Part shown: positions 34,566 to 43,256 of the stretch, piece after piece
How the letters are laid out: each line of letters opens with the position of its first letter
Position numbering within the stretch: position 1 is the stretch's first letter
Assembly (NCBI RefSeq): GCF_046237015.1
Contig: NZ_JBJYIN010000006.1
Location: 1-64,000 of the forward strand
Origin: JBJYIN01 sp046237015
Lineage (GTDB): Bacteria > Pseudomonadota > Gammaproteobacteria > Enterobacterales > Enterobacteriaceae
Length of the DNA stretch: 64,000 bases
Direction of reading: 5' to 3'
Program-made: the position numbers and the translations under genes
The notes under the pieces: model-generated
Seen by the model: only the letters and a program-made list of their open reading frames with translations
What the model was told of the DNA's origin: nothing
Database searches by the model: none

Positions 34566-35855
34566 TCAACCCGGCCGTTTACGATTGTTGCGCGGAGCCC
34601 CGCTGCGACGTGGCGCATTATTTCTGCGCGGACCGCTATGAGAACGTGGCGGGCGAGTCAGTCGCTTTGGTGCCGGTAAATCGTTGAGTAGCGCATCGCT
34701 ATTGTACTTGCTGACCGGAATGCCATGGCCGATATAGGTTTCAATCGCAGGCAGGTTAAGCGCATATTCCTCACAGGCCAGACTAATGGAAAAACCGCTT
34801 TCACCCGCGCGGCCAGTACGACCAATGCGGTGTACATAGTCTTCACAATCATCGGGTAAATCGTAGTTGAACACGTGTGTCACGGAGGGAATGTGTAAGC
34901 CACGGGCCGCGACATCAGTTGCAACCAGAATATCCAACGTACCGCTGGTGAATTCATCCAGAATACGCAGACGTTTCTTCTGCGCGACGTCACCTGTCAA
35001 GAGGCCAACGCGGTGACCATCGGCAGCCAGATGGCCCCAGATGTCTTCGCAACGATGCTTGGTGTTGGCAAAAATAATGCAGCGATCCGGCCACTCTTCC
35101 TCGAGCAGCGTCTGGAGTAAGCGCATTTTTTCTTCGTTGGAGGGGTAAAATAGCTCTTCCGTGATGCGGTGACCGGTTTTTTGCTCTGGCTCGACTTCCA
35201 CATATTCCGCATTGTTCATTTGCTCAAACGCGAGTTCACGGACGCGGTAGGACAGCGTTGCGGAGAAAAGCATATTCAGGCGTTGCGTTACGGGCGGCAT
35301 ACGACGGAACAACCAACGAATGTCTTTGATAAAGCCGAGATCGTACATACGATCCGCTTCGTCCAGCACCACGACCTGGATCGCGCCCAGGTTAATATGG
35401 TTCTGTTTGGCGTAGTCAATCAGGCGACCTGTGGTACCGATCAGGATATCGACACCGTTTTCCAGCACCTTGAGCTGCTTGTCGTAGCCGTCGCCGCCAT
35501 AAGCCAGACCGAGTTTCAGCCCTGTCAAATGAGAAAGCGCCTCAGCATCAGAGTGAATCTGTACGGCTAATTCACGGGTCGGCGCCATGATTAAGGCTCG
35601 TGGCTGATTGGTTTGACGCTCAGCGTTTGCCGGGTGAGAAAGCAAATAATGGAAAGTAGACGCGAGAAAAGCCAGCGTCTTGCCAGTACCGGTTTGCGCC
35701 TGACCTGCTACATCACGCCCTGACAAAGCCAGTGGCAATGCTAACGCCTGAATGGGCGTACAGTTATGAAACCCTTTGCTTTCAAGGGCTTCGATAACCT
35801 GCGGGTGCAGGGCGAAGTCGGAAAACTTCTGTTCTGTTAAGTGTGTTTTGCTCAT
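34566..35855 (-). CDS. rhlB: DEAD-box ATP-dependent RNA helicase RhlB
   Basis: A 429-aa DEAD-box helicase, the RNA degradosome partner of RNase E. Motifs are FHNCTPIQALALP (Q motif, about 28), AQTGTGKT (about 54), LDEADRM, SATLSYR, VATDVAARGLHIP and HRIGRTGRAGESG (about 350). The C-terminal tail from about 395 is Arg/Pro-rich (RSHSGPRRNNAPRRSGAPR), typical of the RNase E- and RNA-binding tail. It is divergent from trxA and upstream of gppA. Confidence 0.96.
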   Translation of the reverse strand: MSKTHLTEQKFSDFALHPQVIEALESKGFHNCTPIQALALPLALSGRDVAGQAQTGTGKTLAFLASTFHYLLSHPANAERQTNQPRALIMAPTRELAVQIHSDAEALSHLTGLKLGLAYGGDGYDKQLKVLENGVDILIGTTGRLIDYAKQNHINLGAIQVVVLDEADRMYDLGFIKDIRWLFRRMPPVTQRLNMLFSATLSYRVRELAFEQMNNAEYVEVEPEQKTGHRITEELFYPSNEEKMRLLQTLLEEEWPDRCIIFANTKHRCEDIWGHLAADGHRVGLLTGDVAQKKRLRILDEFTSGTLDILVATDVAARGLHIPSVTHVFNYDLPDDCEDYVHRIGRTGRAGESGFSISLACEEYALNLPAIETYIGHGIPVSKYNSDALLNDLPAPKRLTRPPRSHSGPRRNNAPRRSGAPRNNRKRPG

Positions 35856-35980
35856 AGTGTGGTAGAATATCAGCTAACTATTGCTTTACGAAAGCGTATC
35901 CAGTGAAATAAAGTCAACCTTGTTGTTGGTTTTGCTTAATGCTACACCAACAAGGTAGACATAATCCTGCGGAGTAAAAT

Positions 35981-36307
35981 ATGAGCGATAAAATTATTCA
36001 CCTGACTGACGACAGTTTCGATACGAAAGTATTGCAGGCTGAAGGCGTAACTTTGGTTGATTTTTGGGCTGAGTGGTGTGGTCCCTGTAAAATGATCGCT
36101 CCTATTCTGGATGAAGTGGCAGAAGAGTTTGAAGGCAAACTCACGGTGGCCAAATTGAATATCGATGAAAATCCGGCGACAGCACCTAAATACGGCATCC
36201 GTGGGATCCCTACGCTACTGCTGTTCAAAAATGGCGAAGTGGCCGCAACCAAAGTAGGCGCACTGTCTAAAGGACAATTAAAAGAATTCCTGACTGCCAA
36301 TTTGTAA
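35981..36307 (+). CDS. trxA: thioredoxin 1
   Basis: A 108-aa thioredoxin (E. coli 109) with the active site WAEWCGPCKM (Cys33/Cys36 region) and the cis-Pro loop IRGIPTLLLF (about 72). It reduces ribonucleotide reductase and other protein disulfides in the cytoplasm. GCGGAG lies upstream of ATG 35981. A 9-bp stem in the leader (35917-35925 with 35948-35956) may influence expression. Confidence 0.97.
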   Translation: MSDKIIHLTDDSFDTKVLQAEGVTLVDFWAEWCGPCKMIAPILDEVAEEFEGKLTVAKLNIDENPATAPKYGIRGIPTLLLFKNGEVAATKVGALSKGQLKEFLTANL

Positions 36308-36733
36308 TTCTTCTTCATTCCTGCGGGTGGTATTAACGTGAGTAATTCTCTATTGACTGCTTGCCGCCCGTCAGGAAGCGTGCTAGATTCATCAGCACTG
36401 CATATCGTACTTACCTATGTTTAAGCCGTTAAGCTTAAGCCTGAAAGTTTGAATCTAAAGTATTATTCCGTGTCGAAATCAGAAAGTCGTTGATTTACAA
36501 ACATTGGTTTATAAGAATGTTCGTAATCTGGTTTGGGCAATCTAATGGTTTTAAATAACTGGTTTATGTACCTTTGAATCCCTTACGGTCGTCTTGTGCA
36601 GATTCTGCGTATGTAAAAGAACGCAATAGACGTTATCTGGTGATTGAAGGTGATAATAGAGGCATGGATGACCCTGCCATACCATTCACGTTAATAGTTC
36701 GAGATTTACCCCGAGTTTAAAGAACCCACCACT
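36308..36733 (+). promoter_or_regulatory. rho leader region (autoregulatory)
   Basis: A 426-nt untranslated leader before rho. The last 60 nt (about 36670-36733, GTTCGAGATTTACCCC and so on) are strongly conserved with E. coli, where rho is autogenously attenuated. An open frame from TTG 36574 to TAA 36718-36720 encodes LNPLRSSCADSAYVKERNRR onward, which recalls E. coli RhoL (SSLNPSCRFSSAY...). It has no standard start and is longer than RhoL, so I list it only as a possible leader peptide. Confidence 0.5.
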
Positions 36734-37993
36734 ATGAATCTTACCGAATTAAAGAATACGCCGGTTTCTGAGTTGATTACTCTTGGCGAAAATATGGGGC
36801 TGGAAAACCTTGCTCGCATGCGCAAGCAGGATATTATCTTTGCCATTCTCAAGCAGCATGCGAAAAGTGGCGAGGATATTTTCGGCGACGGCGTGCTGGA
36901 GATATTGCAGGATGGCTTTGGCTTCCTCCGTTCTGCAGACAGCTCCTACCTTGCCGGTCCTGATGATATCTACGTTTCTCCCAGCCAAATCCGCCGTTTT
37001 AACCTTCGTACTGGTGACACCATTTCAGGGAAAATCCGCCCGCCGAAAGAAGGCGAACGTTATTTTGCTCTGTTGAAAGTGAATGAAGTCAACTACGACA
37101 AACCCGAGAACGCCCGCAGTAAAATCCTGTTTGAAAACCTTACCCCTTTACATGCGAATTCTCGTTTGCGTATGGAGCGCGGAAATGGTTCAACTGAAGA
37201 TTTAACAGCTCGCGTACTGGATTTGGCCGCACCTATTGGCCGTGGTCAGCGTGGTTTGATTGTTGCGCCGCCAAAAGCGGGTAAAACCATGCTATTGCAA
37301 AATATTGCGCAGAGCATTGCTTACAATCACCCCGATTGCGTACTGATGGTATTGCTGATTGACGAACGTCCGGAAGAAGTGACGGAAATGCAGCGTTTGG
37401 TTAAGGGTGAAGTGGTTGCTTCAACCTTTGATGAACCGGCTTCCCGCCACGTTCAGGTGGCTGAAATGGTCATCGAAAAAGCGAAACGTCTGGTTGAACA
37501 TAAGAAAGACGTTATTATTCTGCTGGATTCCATTACGCGTCTGGCGCGAGCTTATAACACCGTGGTTCCGGCTTCCGGTAAGGTATTGACCGGGGGTGTG
37601 GATGCTAACGCCCTGCATCGTCCAAAACGTTTCTTTGGTGCGGCGCGTAACGTAGAAGAAGGTGGAAGCCTGACGATCATTGCCACCGCATTGGTGGATA
37701 CCGGTTCGAAAATGGACGAAGTCATTTACGAAGAGTTTAAAGGCACCGGTAACATGGAACTGCATCTCGCACGTAAGATTGCTGAAAAACGCGTTTTCCC
37801 TGCGATTGATTACAACCGTTCCGGTACCCGTAAAGAAGAGTTGCTGACAACGTCTGAAGAGCTGCAAAAAATGTGGATCCTGCGTAAGATCATTCATCCA
37901 ATGGGTGAGATCGACGCGATGGAATTCCTGATTAATAAGTTGGCGATGACGAAAACCAACGACGACTTCTTCGATATGATGAAGCGTTCATAA
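36734..37993 (+). CDS. rho: transcription termination factor Rho
   Basis: A 419-aa hexameric RNA-DNA helicase, the same length as E. coli Rho. The N-terminal domain MNLTELKNTPVSELITLGEN is followed by a cold-shock-like RNA-binding fold (GFGFLRS, about 60-66), P-loop PPKAGKTML (about 178-186), Walker B VIILLDSITRLARAY, Q-loop and R-loop regions in SGKVLTGGVD. It terminates untranslated RNAs and probably limits its own synthesis through the long leader. Confidence 0.98.
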   Translation: MNLTELKNTPVSELITLGENMGLENLARMRKQDIIFAILKQHAKSGEDIFGDGVLEILQDGFGFLRSADSSYLAGPDDIYVSPSQIRRFNLRTGDTISGKIRPPKEGERYFALLKVNEVNYDKPENARSKILFENLTPLHANSRLRMERGNGSTEDLTARVLDLAAPIGRGQRGLIVAPPKAGKTMLLQNIAQSIAYNHPDCVLMVLLIDERPEEVTEMQRLVKGEVVASTFDEPASRHVQVAEMVIEKAKRLVEHKKDVIILLDSITRLARAYNTVVPASGKVLTGGVDANALHRPKRFFGAARNVEEGGSLTIIATALVDTGSKMDEVIYEEFKGTGNMELHLARKIAEKRVFPAIDYNRSGTRKEELLTTSEELQKMWILRKIIHPMGEIDAMEFLINKLAMTKTNDDFFDMMKRS

Positions 37994-38012
37994 ATCACGG
38001 ACGAACTCGGGG

Positions 38013-38041
38013 AACGCCACGCTGGGTCGTGGCGTTTTTTA
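38013..38041 (+). terminator. rho gene intrinsic terminator
   Basis: ACGCCACG/CGTGGCGT (38014-38021 with 38028-38035), loop CTGGGT, followed by six Ts, 20 nt after the rho stop. Confidence 0.93.
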
Positions 38042-38085
38042 TGTCGGGATCCGGCAACCAGAGGACAAGCCGTCGGAAAAGCCAA

Positions 38086-38426
38086 TATACCCAAAATAAT
38101 TCAAGTTTCAGGACAAAAACGGCAAAACGTTTTTGAACAGCGCTTGCGCTGACCCCGAAGGGGTGAGGCCATAAGGCCGAATAACGCGGCAAGCGAAGGA
38201 CAAATTCGTCGGGAACGAATTTGACCAGCCAACGGCTGGCCTCCGGTGAGAGACAGGATGTCTCTCATCTAATCCCGATGAGCTTACTTGAGTAAGTGAT
38301 TCGGGTGACTGACAAATCTGCCAGAGGCAGGTTTGAACGCTGCTTGCAGCGGCCCTTTAGGGCGAGGCCCACGACGGGCCGAGTAGCGCAGCCAACGCAC
38401 ATGCAACTTGAAGTATGACGGGTATA
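38086..38426 (+). mobile_element. 341-bp MITE-like element made of twelve consecutive hairpins
   Basis: The ends are imperfect inverted repeats: TATACCC...TTCAAGTTTCA on the left, and TGCAACTTGAAG...GGGTATA on the right. Between them lie twelve short stem-loops in series: 38114-38135, 38138-38151, 38152-38164, 38167-38178, 38201-38223, 38225-38239, 38248-38266, 38274-38305, 38313-38335, 38338-38351, 38352-38363 and 38366-38380. There is no coding frame. Ends of the same family recur at 1620, 16147, 16379 and 38435. It is probably a non-autonomous repeat of the genus; a target duplication is not clear. Confidence 0.7.
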
Positions 38427-38434
38427 AAATATGT

Positions 38435-38453
38435 CACTTAAGGTATGACGGGG
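38435..38453 (+). repeat. second degenerate repeat end next to the MITE-like element
   Basis: CACTTAAGGTATGACGGGGA resembles the element's right end (AACTTGAAGTATGACGGG) with a few substitutions, 8 nt beyond it. Nested or repeated insertion is the simplest reading. The rest of 38454-38562 carries the wecA promoter region without distinct features. Confidence 0.5.
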
Positions 38454-38562
38454 ATAAACCGCGTTCCTTTTAGATTATACTTTTCGTCTGAGACACTCGC
38501 GCTTATAGTCTTTAAGGTGTAAACCGATTATATATTGAGCAGCCACTGCGAGGCTGTGAACG

Positions 38563-39660
38563 GTGAATTTACTCACTATGAGTACCGAATTATTAATCAT
38601 TTTCCTGTTTTCTCTGGGTTTCCTGTTTTTGGCTCGCCAGGTGGCGAAAAAAATAGGGCTGGTCGATCGTCCCAATTACCGTAAGCGGCACCAAGGGTTG
38701 ATTCCTCTTGTGGGCGGTATTTCCGTGTACGCGGGGATGTGCTTCGCCTTTCTTATCACCGATTACTACATTCCCAATTTTCGACTCTATCTACTTTGTG
38801 CTGGCGTTTTGGTCTTCGTCGGCGCATTGGACGATCGGTTTGATATCAGCGTAAAAATCCGTGCGATCGTTCAAGCCTGTGTGGCGGCAGCGATGATGGG
38901 GTTTGCCGGGCTTTCGTTACACAGTCTTGGACATATTCTGGGGCCGTGGCAAATGGGGCTGGGTCCGTTTAGCTATCTGGTGACGCTATTTGCGGTTTGG
39001 GCGGCAATTAATGCTTTCAATATGGTGGATGGTATTGACGGATTGCTGGGAGGATTATCCTGCGTCTCATTTGGCGCGATGGGCATATTGCTCTACCTCA
39101 GTGGTCATATGAATCTGGCACTATGGTGCTTCGCCATGATTGCAGCCACATTGCCCTACATTCTGTTGAATCTTGGTGTTTTCGGTAAGCGTTTCAAAGT
39201 GTTCATGGGGGATGCCGGAAGTACCATGATTGGTTTTACGGCTATCTGGATCCTCGTTCAAACCACTCAGGGTAAGCAACACCCGATCAATCCCGTCACC
39301 GCACTATGGATTATCGCGATCCCTCTGATTGATATGATTGCCATTATGTACCGTCGGTTACGTAAAGGGATGAGCCCATTTTCGCCCGATCGTCAGCATA
39401 TCCACCATTTAATGATGCGAGCGGGTTTTACCTCTCGACAGGCTTTCGTGTTGATTACGTTAGCGGCTGCATTATTAGCCGCGATTGGTGTGATTGGCGA
39501 ATATCTCTCTTTTGTTCCAGAATGGGTTATGTTGGCATTGTTTTTGCTTACATTTTTACTCTATGGCTACTGCCTAAAACGCGCATGGCGGGTGGCTCGT
39601 TTTATCAAGCGAATCAAACGTCGTATGCGGCACGCTGATGAACAAAAGCAGCTGCCTTGA
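38563..39660 (+). CDS. wecA: UDP-GlcNAc:undecaprenyl-phosphate GlcNAc-1-P transferase
   Basis: A 365-aa membrane enzyme (E. coli WecA 367) that starts lipid-linked common-antigen and many O-antigen chains. It has about eleven helices; DDRFDIS (about 90) and NMVDGIDGL (about 148) carry the Mg and catalytic Asp residues, and the cytoplasmic SPDRQHIHHLMMR loop (about 275) binds substrate. It starts with GTG 38563, giving MNLLTMSTELL as in E. coli. First gene of the wec operon. Confidence 0.96.
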   Translation: MNLLTMSTELLIIFLFSLGFLFLARQVAKKIGLVDRPNYRKRHQGLIPLVGGISVYAGMCFAFLITDYYIPNFRLYLLCAGVLVFVGALDDRFDISVKIRAIVQACVAAAMMGFAGLSLHSLGHILGPWQMGLGPFSYLVTLFAVWAAINAFNMVDGIDGLLGGLSCVSFGAMGILLYLSGHMNLALWCFAMIAATLPYILLNLGVFGKRFKVFMGDAGSTMIGFTAIWILVQTTQGKQHPINPVTALWIIAIPLIDMIAIMYRRLRKGMSPFSPDRQHIHHLMMRAGFTSRQAFVLITLAAALLAAIGVIGEYLSFVPEWVMLALFLLTFLLYGYCLKRAWRVARFIKRIKRRMRHADEQKQLP

Positions 39661-39680
39661 CCAATAACGTTGGGGAAGTA

Positions 39681-40727
39681 ATGAAATCAGAGAACCTGTC
39701 TACCAGAGATAGCGCTGTTGATAATGAGTTGGATATCCGTGGTTTGATCTACGCGCTGTGGCGTGGCAAGCCCTGGATTATTGCGATTGCCGTATTGTTT
39801 AGTATCACTGCGTTACTTTATTCCTATGTGGTTAAGCAGGAATGGAGCGCGACAGCGATTACGGATAAACCGACGGTAAATATGCTGGGTGGATACTATT
39901 CGCAGCAACAGTTTCTTCGCAATCTGGATGCAAAATCTTTTTCTGTTCCGCAATCCGATCAACCCTCGATTTCGTCCGATGTTTACGATGAATTCATCAT
40001 GCAACTGGCCGCATATGACACGCGCCGGGATTTCTGGTTGCAGACGGATTATTACAAGCAGCGTCAGGAGGGCGATGTCAAAGCAGATGCCGCCTTGTTG
40101 GACGAGTTGGTGAATAACATTCGGTTTACCCCACATGATGATGCTAAGAAGACCAGCGACACGGTGAAACTGGTGGCAGAAACGTCTGCTGACGCCAATA
40201 CTCTACTTCGTCAATATGTGGTTTTTGCCAGCCGACAGGCGGCGGGTTATCTGAACGAAGAAATCACGGGGGCATGGGCGGCCAGAACCATTTTTATCAA
40301 GTCACAGATTAAGCGTCAGGAAGCGGTAGCCAAGGCGATTTATGAACGTGAGATTCTCCGTGTCGAACAGGCGCTGAAAATTGCCCAACAGCAAGGTATT
40401 AGCCGTAGCCAAACGGACACGCCAGCGGATGAGTTGCCCGCATCGGAGATGTTTTTGCTGGGAAGGCCAATGTTGCAGGCTCGCCTGGAATCCTTACAAG
40501 CCAGCGGACCGCACTACGATCTCGATTATGATCAGAATCGCGCCATGCTTACCACGTTAAATGTCGGGCCTACGCTTGACGCTAATTTCCAGACTTACCG
40601 CTACCTGCGTACGCCCGAAGAGCCGGTGAAACGTGATAGCCCACGTCGTGCATTCCTGATGGTGATGTGGGGCGCGATTGGTGCGTTAGTGGGTGCGGGC
40701 TTTGCTTTAGTACGCCGTCCACGTTGA
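39681..40727 (+). CDS. wzzE: common-antigen chain-length determinant
   Basis: A 348-aa polysaccharide co-polymerase, the same length as E. coli WzzE when ATG 39681 is used (GGGGAAG just upstream); the frame is open to TTG 39657. Two membrane helices (about 32-52 and 325-345) flank a large periplasmic domain with a coiled region; the C-terminal Pro/Gly segment SPRRAFLMVMWGAIGALVGA is typical. It sets the modal length of common-antigen chains with WzyE. Confidence 0.95.
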   Translation: MKSENLSTRDSAVDNELDIRGLIYALWRGKPWIIAIAVLFSITALLYSYVVKQEWSATAITDKPTVNMLGGYYSQQQFLRNLDAKSFSVPQSDQPSISSDVYDEFIMQLAAYDTRRDFWLQTDYYKQRQEGDVKADAALLDELVNNIRFTPHDDAKKTSDTVKLVAETSADANTLLRQYVVFASRQAAGYLNEEITGAWAARTIFIKSQIKRQEAVAKAIYEREILRVEQALKIAQQQGISRSQTDTPADELPASEMFLLGRPMLQARLESLQASGPHYDLDYDQNRAMLTTLNVGPTLDANFQTYRYLRTPEEPVKRDSPRRAFLMVMWGAIGALVGAGFALVRRPR

Positions 40728-40794
40728 TCAGTGTGCTGATTAACGTCTGATTCGCAGGAAAAATCTGCGTCTAACCTGATTAAAGAGATTCACC

Positions 40795-41937
40795 GTGAAA
40801 GTGTTGACTGTTTTCGGCACCCGGCCGGAGGCCATTAAAATGGCGCCGCTGGTTCATGCCTTGGCTCAGGATGAAGCCTTTGAATCAAGAATTTGCGTGA
40901 CAGCCCAGCATCGGGAGATGCTGGATCAGGTGCTGCGTTTGTTCAATATCACGCCGGATTACGATCTGGACATTATGCAACCGGGGCAAAGCCTCAGTGA
41001 AATTTCATGTCGTATTTTAGCCGGGCTTGAGCCCGTGATGGCGGAGTTTAAACCCGATTTGGTTTTGGTACATGGTGATACCACGACCACATTGACCACC
41101 AGTCTGGCTGCGTTTTACCAGCGCATCCCCGTTGGACATGTCGAAGCGGGGTTACGCACCGGTAACCTCTATTCTCCCTGGCCAGAAGAGGCAAATCGCA
41201 AACTGACGGGGCATTTGGCGATGTACCACTTTGCGCCAACGGAAAATGCGCGTCAGAATCTGCTGCGCGAACACTTGTCCGATCGACAGATTGTGGTGAC
41301 GGGAAATACGGTGATCGATGCGTTGTTCTGGGTGCGAGATAGCATTATTGGTAATGCCGATTTGAGTCGCCATTTGGACGAACAATATGCGTTTCTGGAT
41401 GCCAGCAAGAAATTGATTCTGGTTACCGGACACCGACGCGAAAGTTTTGGCGGCGGTTTTGAACGTATTTGTAGTGCGCTGGCCGACATCGCCAGACGTC
41501 ATCCTGAAGTACAAATTGTTTATCCCGTACACCTTAACCCGAATGTCAGAGAGCCAGTTAACCGCATTTTGAGCGGCATTAATAATGTGATGCTGATTGC
41601 GCCGCAGGATTACCTGCCGTTCGTTTATCTGATGAACCGTTCTTATATGATTTTGACCGATTCCGGCGGCATTCAGGAAGAGGCACCATCGTTAGGTAAG
41701 CCAGTGCTGGTGATGCGTGAAACAACGGAACGTCCAGAGGCCATAGAGGCTGGGACTGTCCGGCTTGTTGGCACTGACGTCACAAAAATTGTGGATGCCA
41801 TTTCCCGGCTTTTGACTGACGAAAATGAATACCAAATGATGAGCCGGGCCCATAACCCCTACGGCGACGGCCTGGCTTGTCAGCGCATTATTGAAGCGTT
41901 GAAAAACTTGCGCCTGCCTGTGCATGTGCAAGATTAA
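40795..41937 (+). CDS. wecB: UDP-GlcNAc 2-epimerase (non-hydrolysing)
   Basis: A 380-aa GT-B-fold epimerase that makes UDP-ManNAc. Motifs: MKVLTVFGTRPEAIKMAPLV at the start, TAQHREMLD (about 37), VHGDTTTT (about 95), GHVEAGLRTG, TGHRRESFGGG (about 212) and SGGIQEEAPSLGKP (about 290). It begins with GTG 40795. It lies 67 nt after wzzE and supplies WecC. Confidence 0.96.
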   Translation: MKVLTVFGTRPEAIKMAPLVHALAQDEAFESRICVTAQHREMLDQVLRLFNITPDYDLDIMQPGQSLSEISCRILAGLEPVMAEFKPDLVLVHGDTTTTLTTSLAAFYQRIPVGHVEAGLRTGNLYSPWPEEANRKLTGHLAMYHFAPTENARQNLLREHLSDRQIVVTGNTVIDALFWVRDSIIGNADLSRHLDEQYAFLDASKKLILVTGHRRESFGGGFERICSALADIARRHPEVQIVYPVHLNPNVREPVNRILSGINNVMLIAPQDYLPFVYLMNRSYMILTDSGGIQEEAPSLGKPVLVMRETTERPEAIEAGTVRLVGTDVTKIVDAISRLLTDENEYQMMSRAHNPYGDGLACQRIIEALKNLRLPVHVQD

Positions 41938-41993
41938 CCGTTCTTAAAACGTGAACAGATTGCCGTCCACGCTAAAAGCTATCAGGTGACACT

Positions 41994-43256
41994 ATGAGTT
42001 TTGACACAATTTCCGTTATTGGGTTGGGTTACATCGGATTACCAACCGCTGCCGCCTTTGCTTCTCGTAAAAAGAAAGTGGTGGGTGTTGATGTCAACAA
42101 GCAAGCGGTAGAAACCATTAATCGGGGTGAGATCCACATTGTCGAACCGGATTTAGACACGCTGGTAAAAGTGGCGGTGGAAAATGGTTATTTGAGCGCC
42201 GTAAACAAACCGGTTGCCGCAGATGCGTTTTTGATTGCCGTTCCCACGCCCTTTAAAGGCGATCATGAGCCGGATATGGCTTATGTGCAATCTGCTGCCG
42301 AGTCAATTGCCCCGGTGTTGAAAAAAGGGGATTTGGTGATTTTGGAATCGACCTCACCCGTTGGCGCCACGGAGCAAATGGCCGAGTGGTTGGCCCAGGT
42401 GCGTTCCGATCTCACGTTCCCGCAGCAAGCGGGAGACCATGCCGATATCAATATAGCCTATTGTCCTGAGCGTGTTTTACCGGGACAAGTTGTTGTCGAG
42501 CTGATTAAGAACGATCGCGTCATTGGCGGCATGACGCCCGTTTGTTCAGCGAGAGCAAGTGAGCTGTATAAAATCTTTCTTGAAGGTGAGTGTGTAGTTA
42601 CTAACTCCCGAACCGCTGAGATGTGCAAATTGACGGAAAACAGTTTCCGCGATGTCAACATTGCATTTGCCAATGAACTTTCGCTGATTTGTGCCGAACA
42701 AGATATTAACGTATGGGAACTTATCCGATTGGCAAACCGCCATCCACGCGTCAATATCCTACAGCCTGGTCCTGGCGTCGGCGGTCACTGCATCGCCGTT
42801 GATCCTTGGTTCATTGTGTCGCAAAACCCGCAGCAGGCGAGGCTGATTCATACGGCCAGACTGGTCAATGATGGCAAGCCATTGTGGGTGGTCGATCAGG
42901 TGAAAGCGGCCGTGGCGAATTATCAGGCACAGACAGACAAACGTGCGAGCGAAGTCACGGTGGCCTGTTTTGGGCTGGCATTTAAACCGAATATTGATGA
43001 TTTACGCGAGAGCCCGGCTGTTGAAATAACCGACATGATCGCCCAATGGCATGCTGGCACCACGTTGGCCGTCGAGCCGAATGTAAAACAGCTACCAGCG
43101 GTGCTGGCGGGTCATGCTCAACTGACTGACATCGCAACAGCATTACGTGATGCCGACGTACTGGTCATGCTGGTCGATCACCGCCAGTTTAAAGCGATTA
43201 GCCCTGAAGAGATTAAACAAGATTGGGTGGTTGACACCAAAGGAGTATGGCGTTGA
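41994..43256 (+). CDS. wecC: UDP-ManNAc dehydrogenase
   Basis: A 420-aa NAD-dependent UDP-sugar dehydrogenase that makes UDP-ManNAcA. The Rossmann motif GLGYIGLPTAAAFA (about 11-24), the catalytic Cys in PGVGGHCIAVDPWF (about 260-272) and the C-terminal GLAFKPNIDDLRESPA are present. The stop overlaps the TTG start of rffG. Confidence 0.96.
   Translation: MSFDTISVIGLGYIGLPTAAAFASRKKKVVGVDVNKQAVETINRGEIHIVEPDLDTLVKVAVENGYLSAVNKPVAADAFLIAVPTPFKGDHEPDMAYVQSAAESIAPVLKKGDLVILESTSPVGATEQMAEWLAQVRSDLTFPQQAGDHADINIAYCPERVLPGQVVVELIKNDRVIGGMTPVCSARASELYKIFLEGECVVTNSRTAEMCKLTENSFRDVNIAFANELSLICAEQDINVWELIRLANRHPRVNILQPGPGVGGHCIAVDPWFIVSQNPQQARLIHTARLVNDGKPLWVVDQVKAAVANYQAQTDKRASEVTVACFGLAFKPNIDDLRESPAVEITDMIAQWHAGTTLAVEPNVKQLPAVLAGHAQLTDIATALRDADVLVMLVDHRQFKAISPEEIKQDWVVDTKGVWR

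Noticed and set aside
36664..36720. Separate 18-codon leader peptide MDDPAIPFTL before rho
   Set aside because: GAGG is only 1 nt from the ATG, and the DNA here is conserved as non-coding leader in E. coli as I recall it. The longer frame from 36574 covers the same codons.
37421..37897. 158-codon open frame antisense to rho
   Set aside because: Phe/Arg/His-rich mirror of the highly expressed rho gene; no supporting signals.
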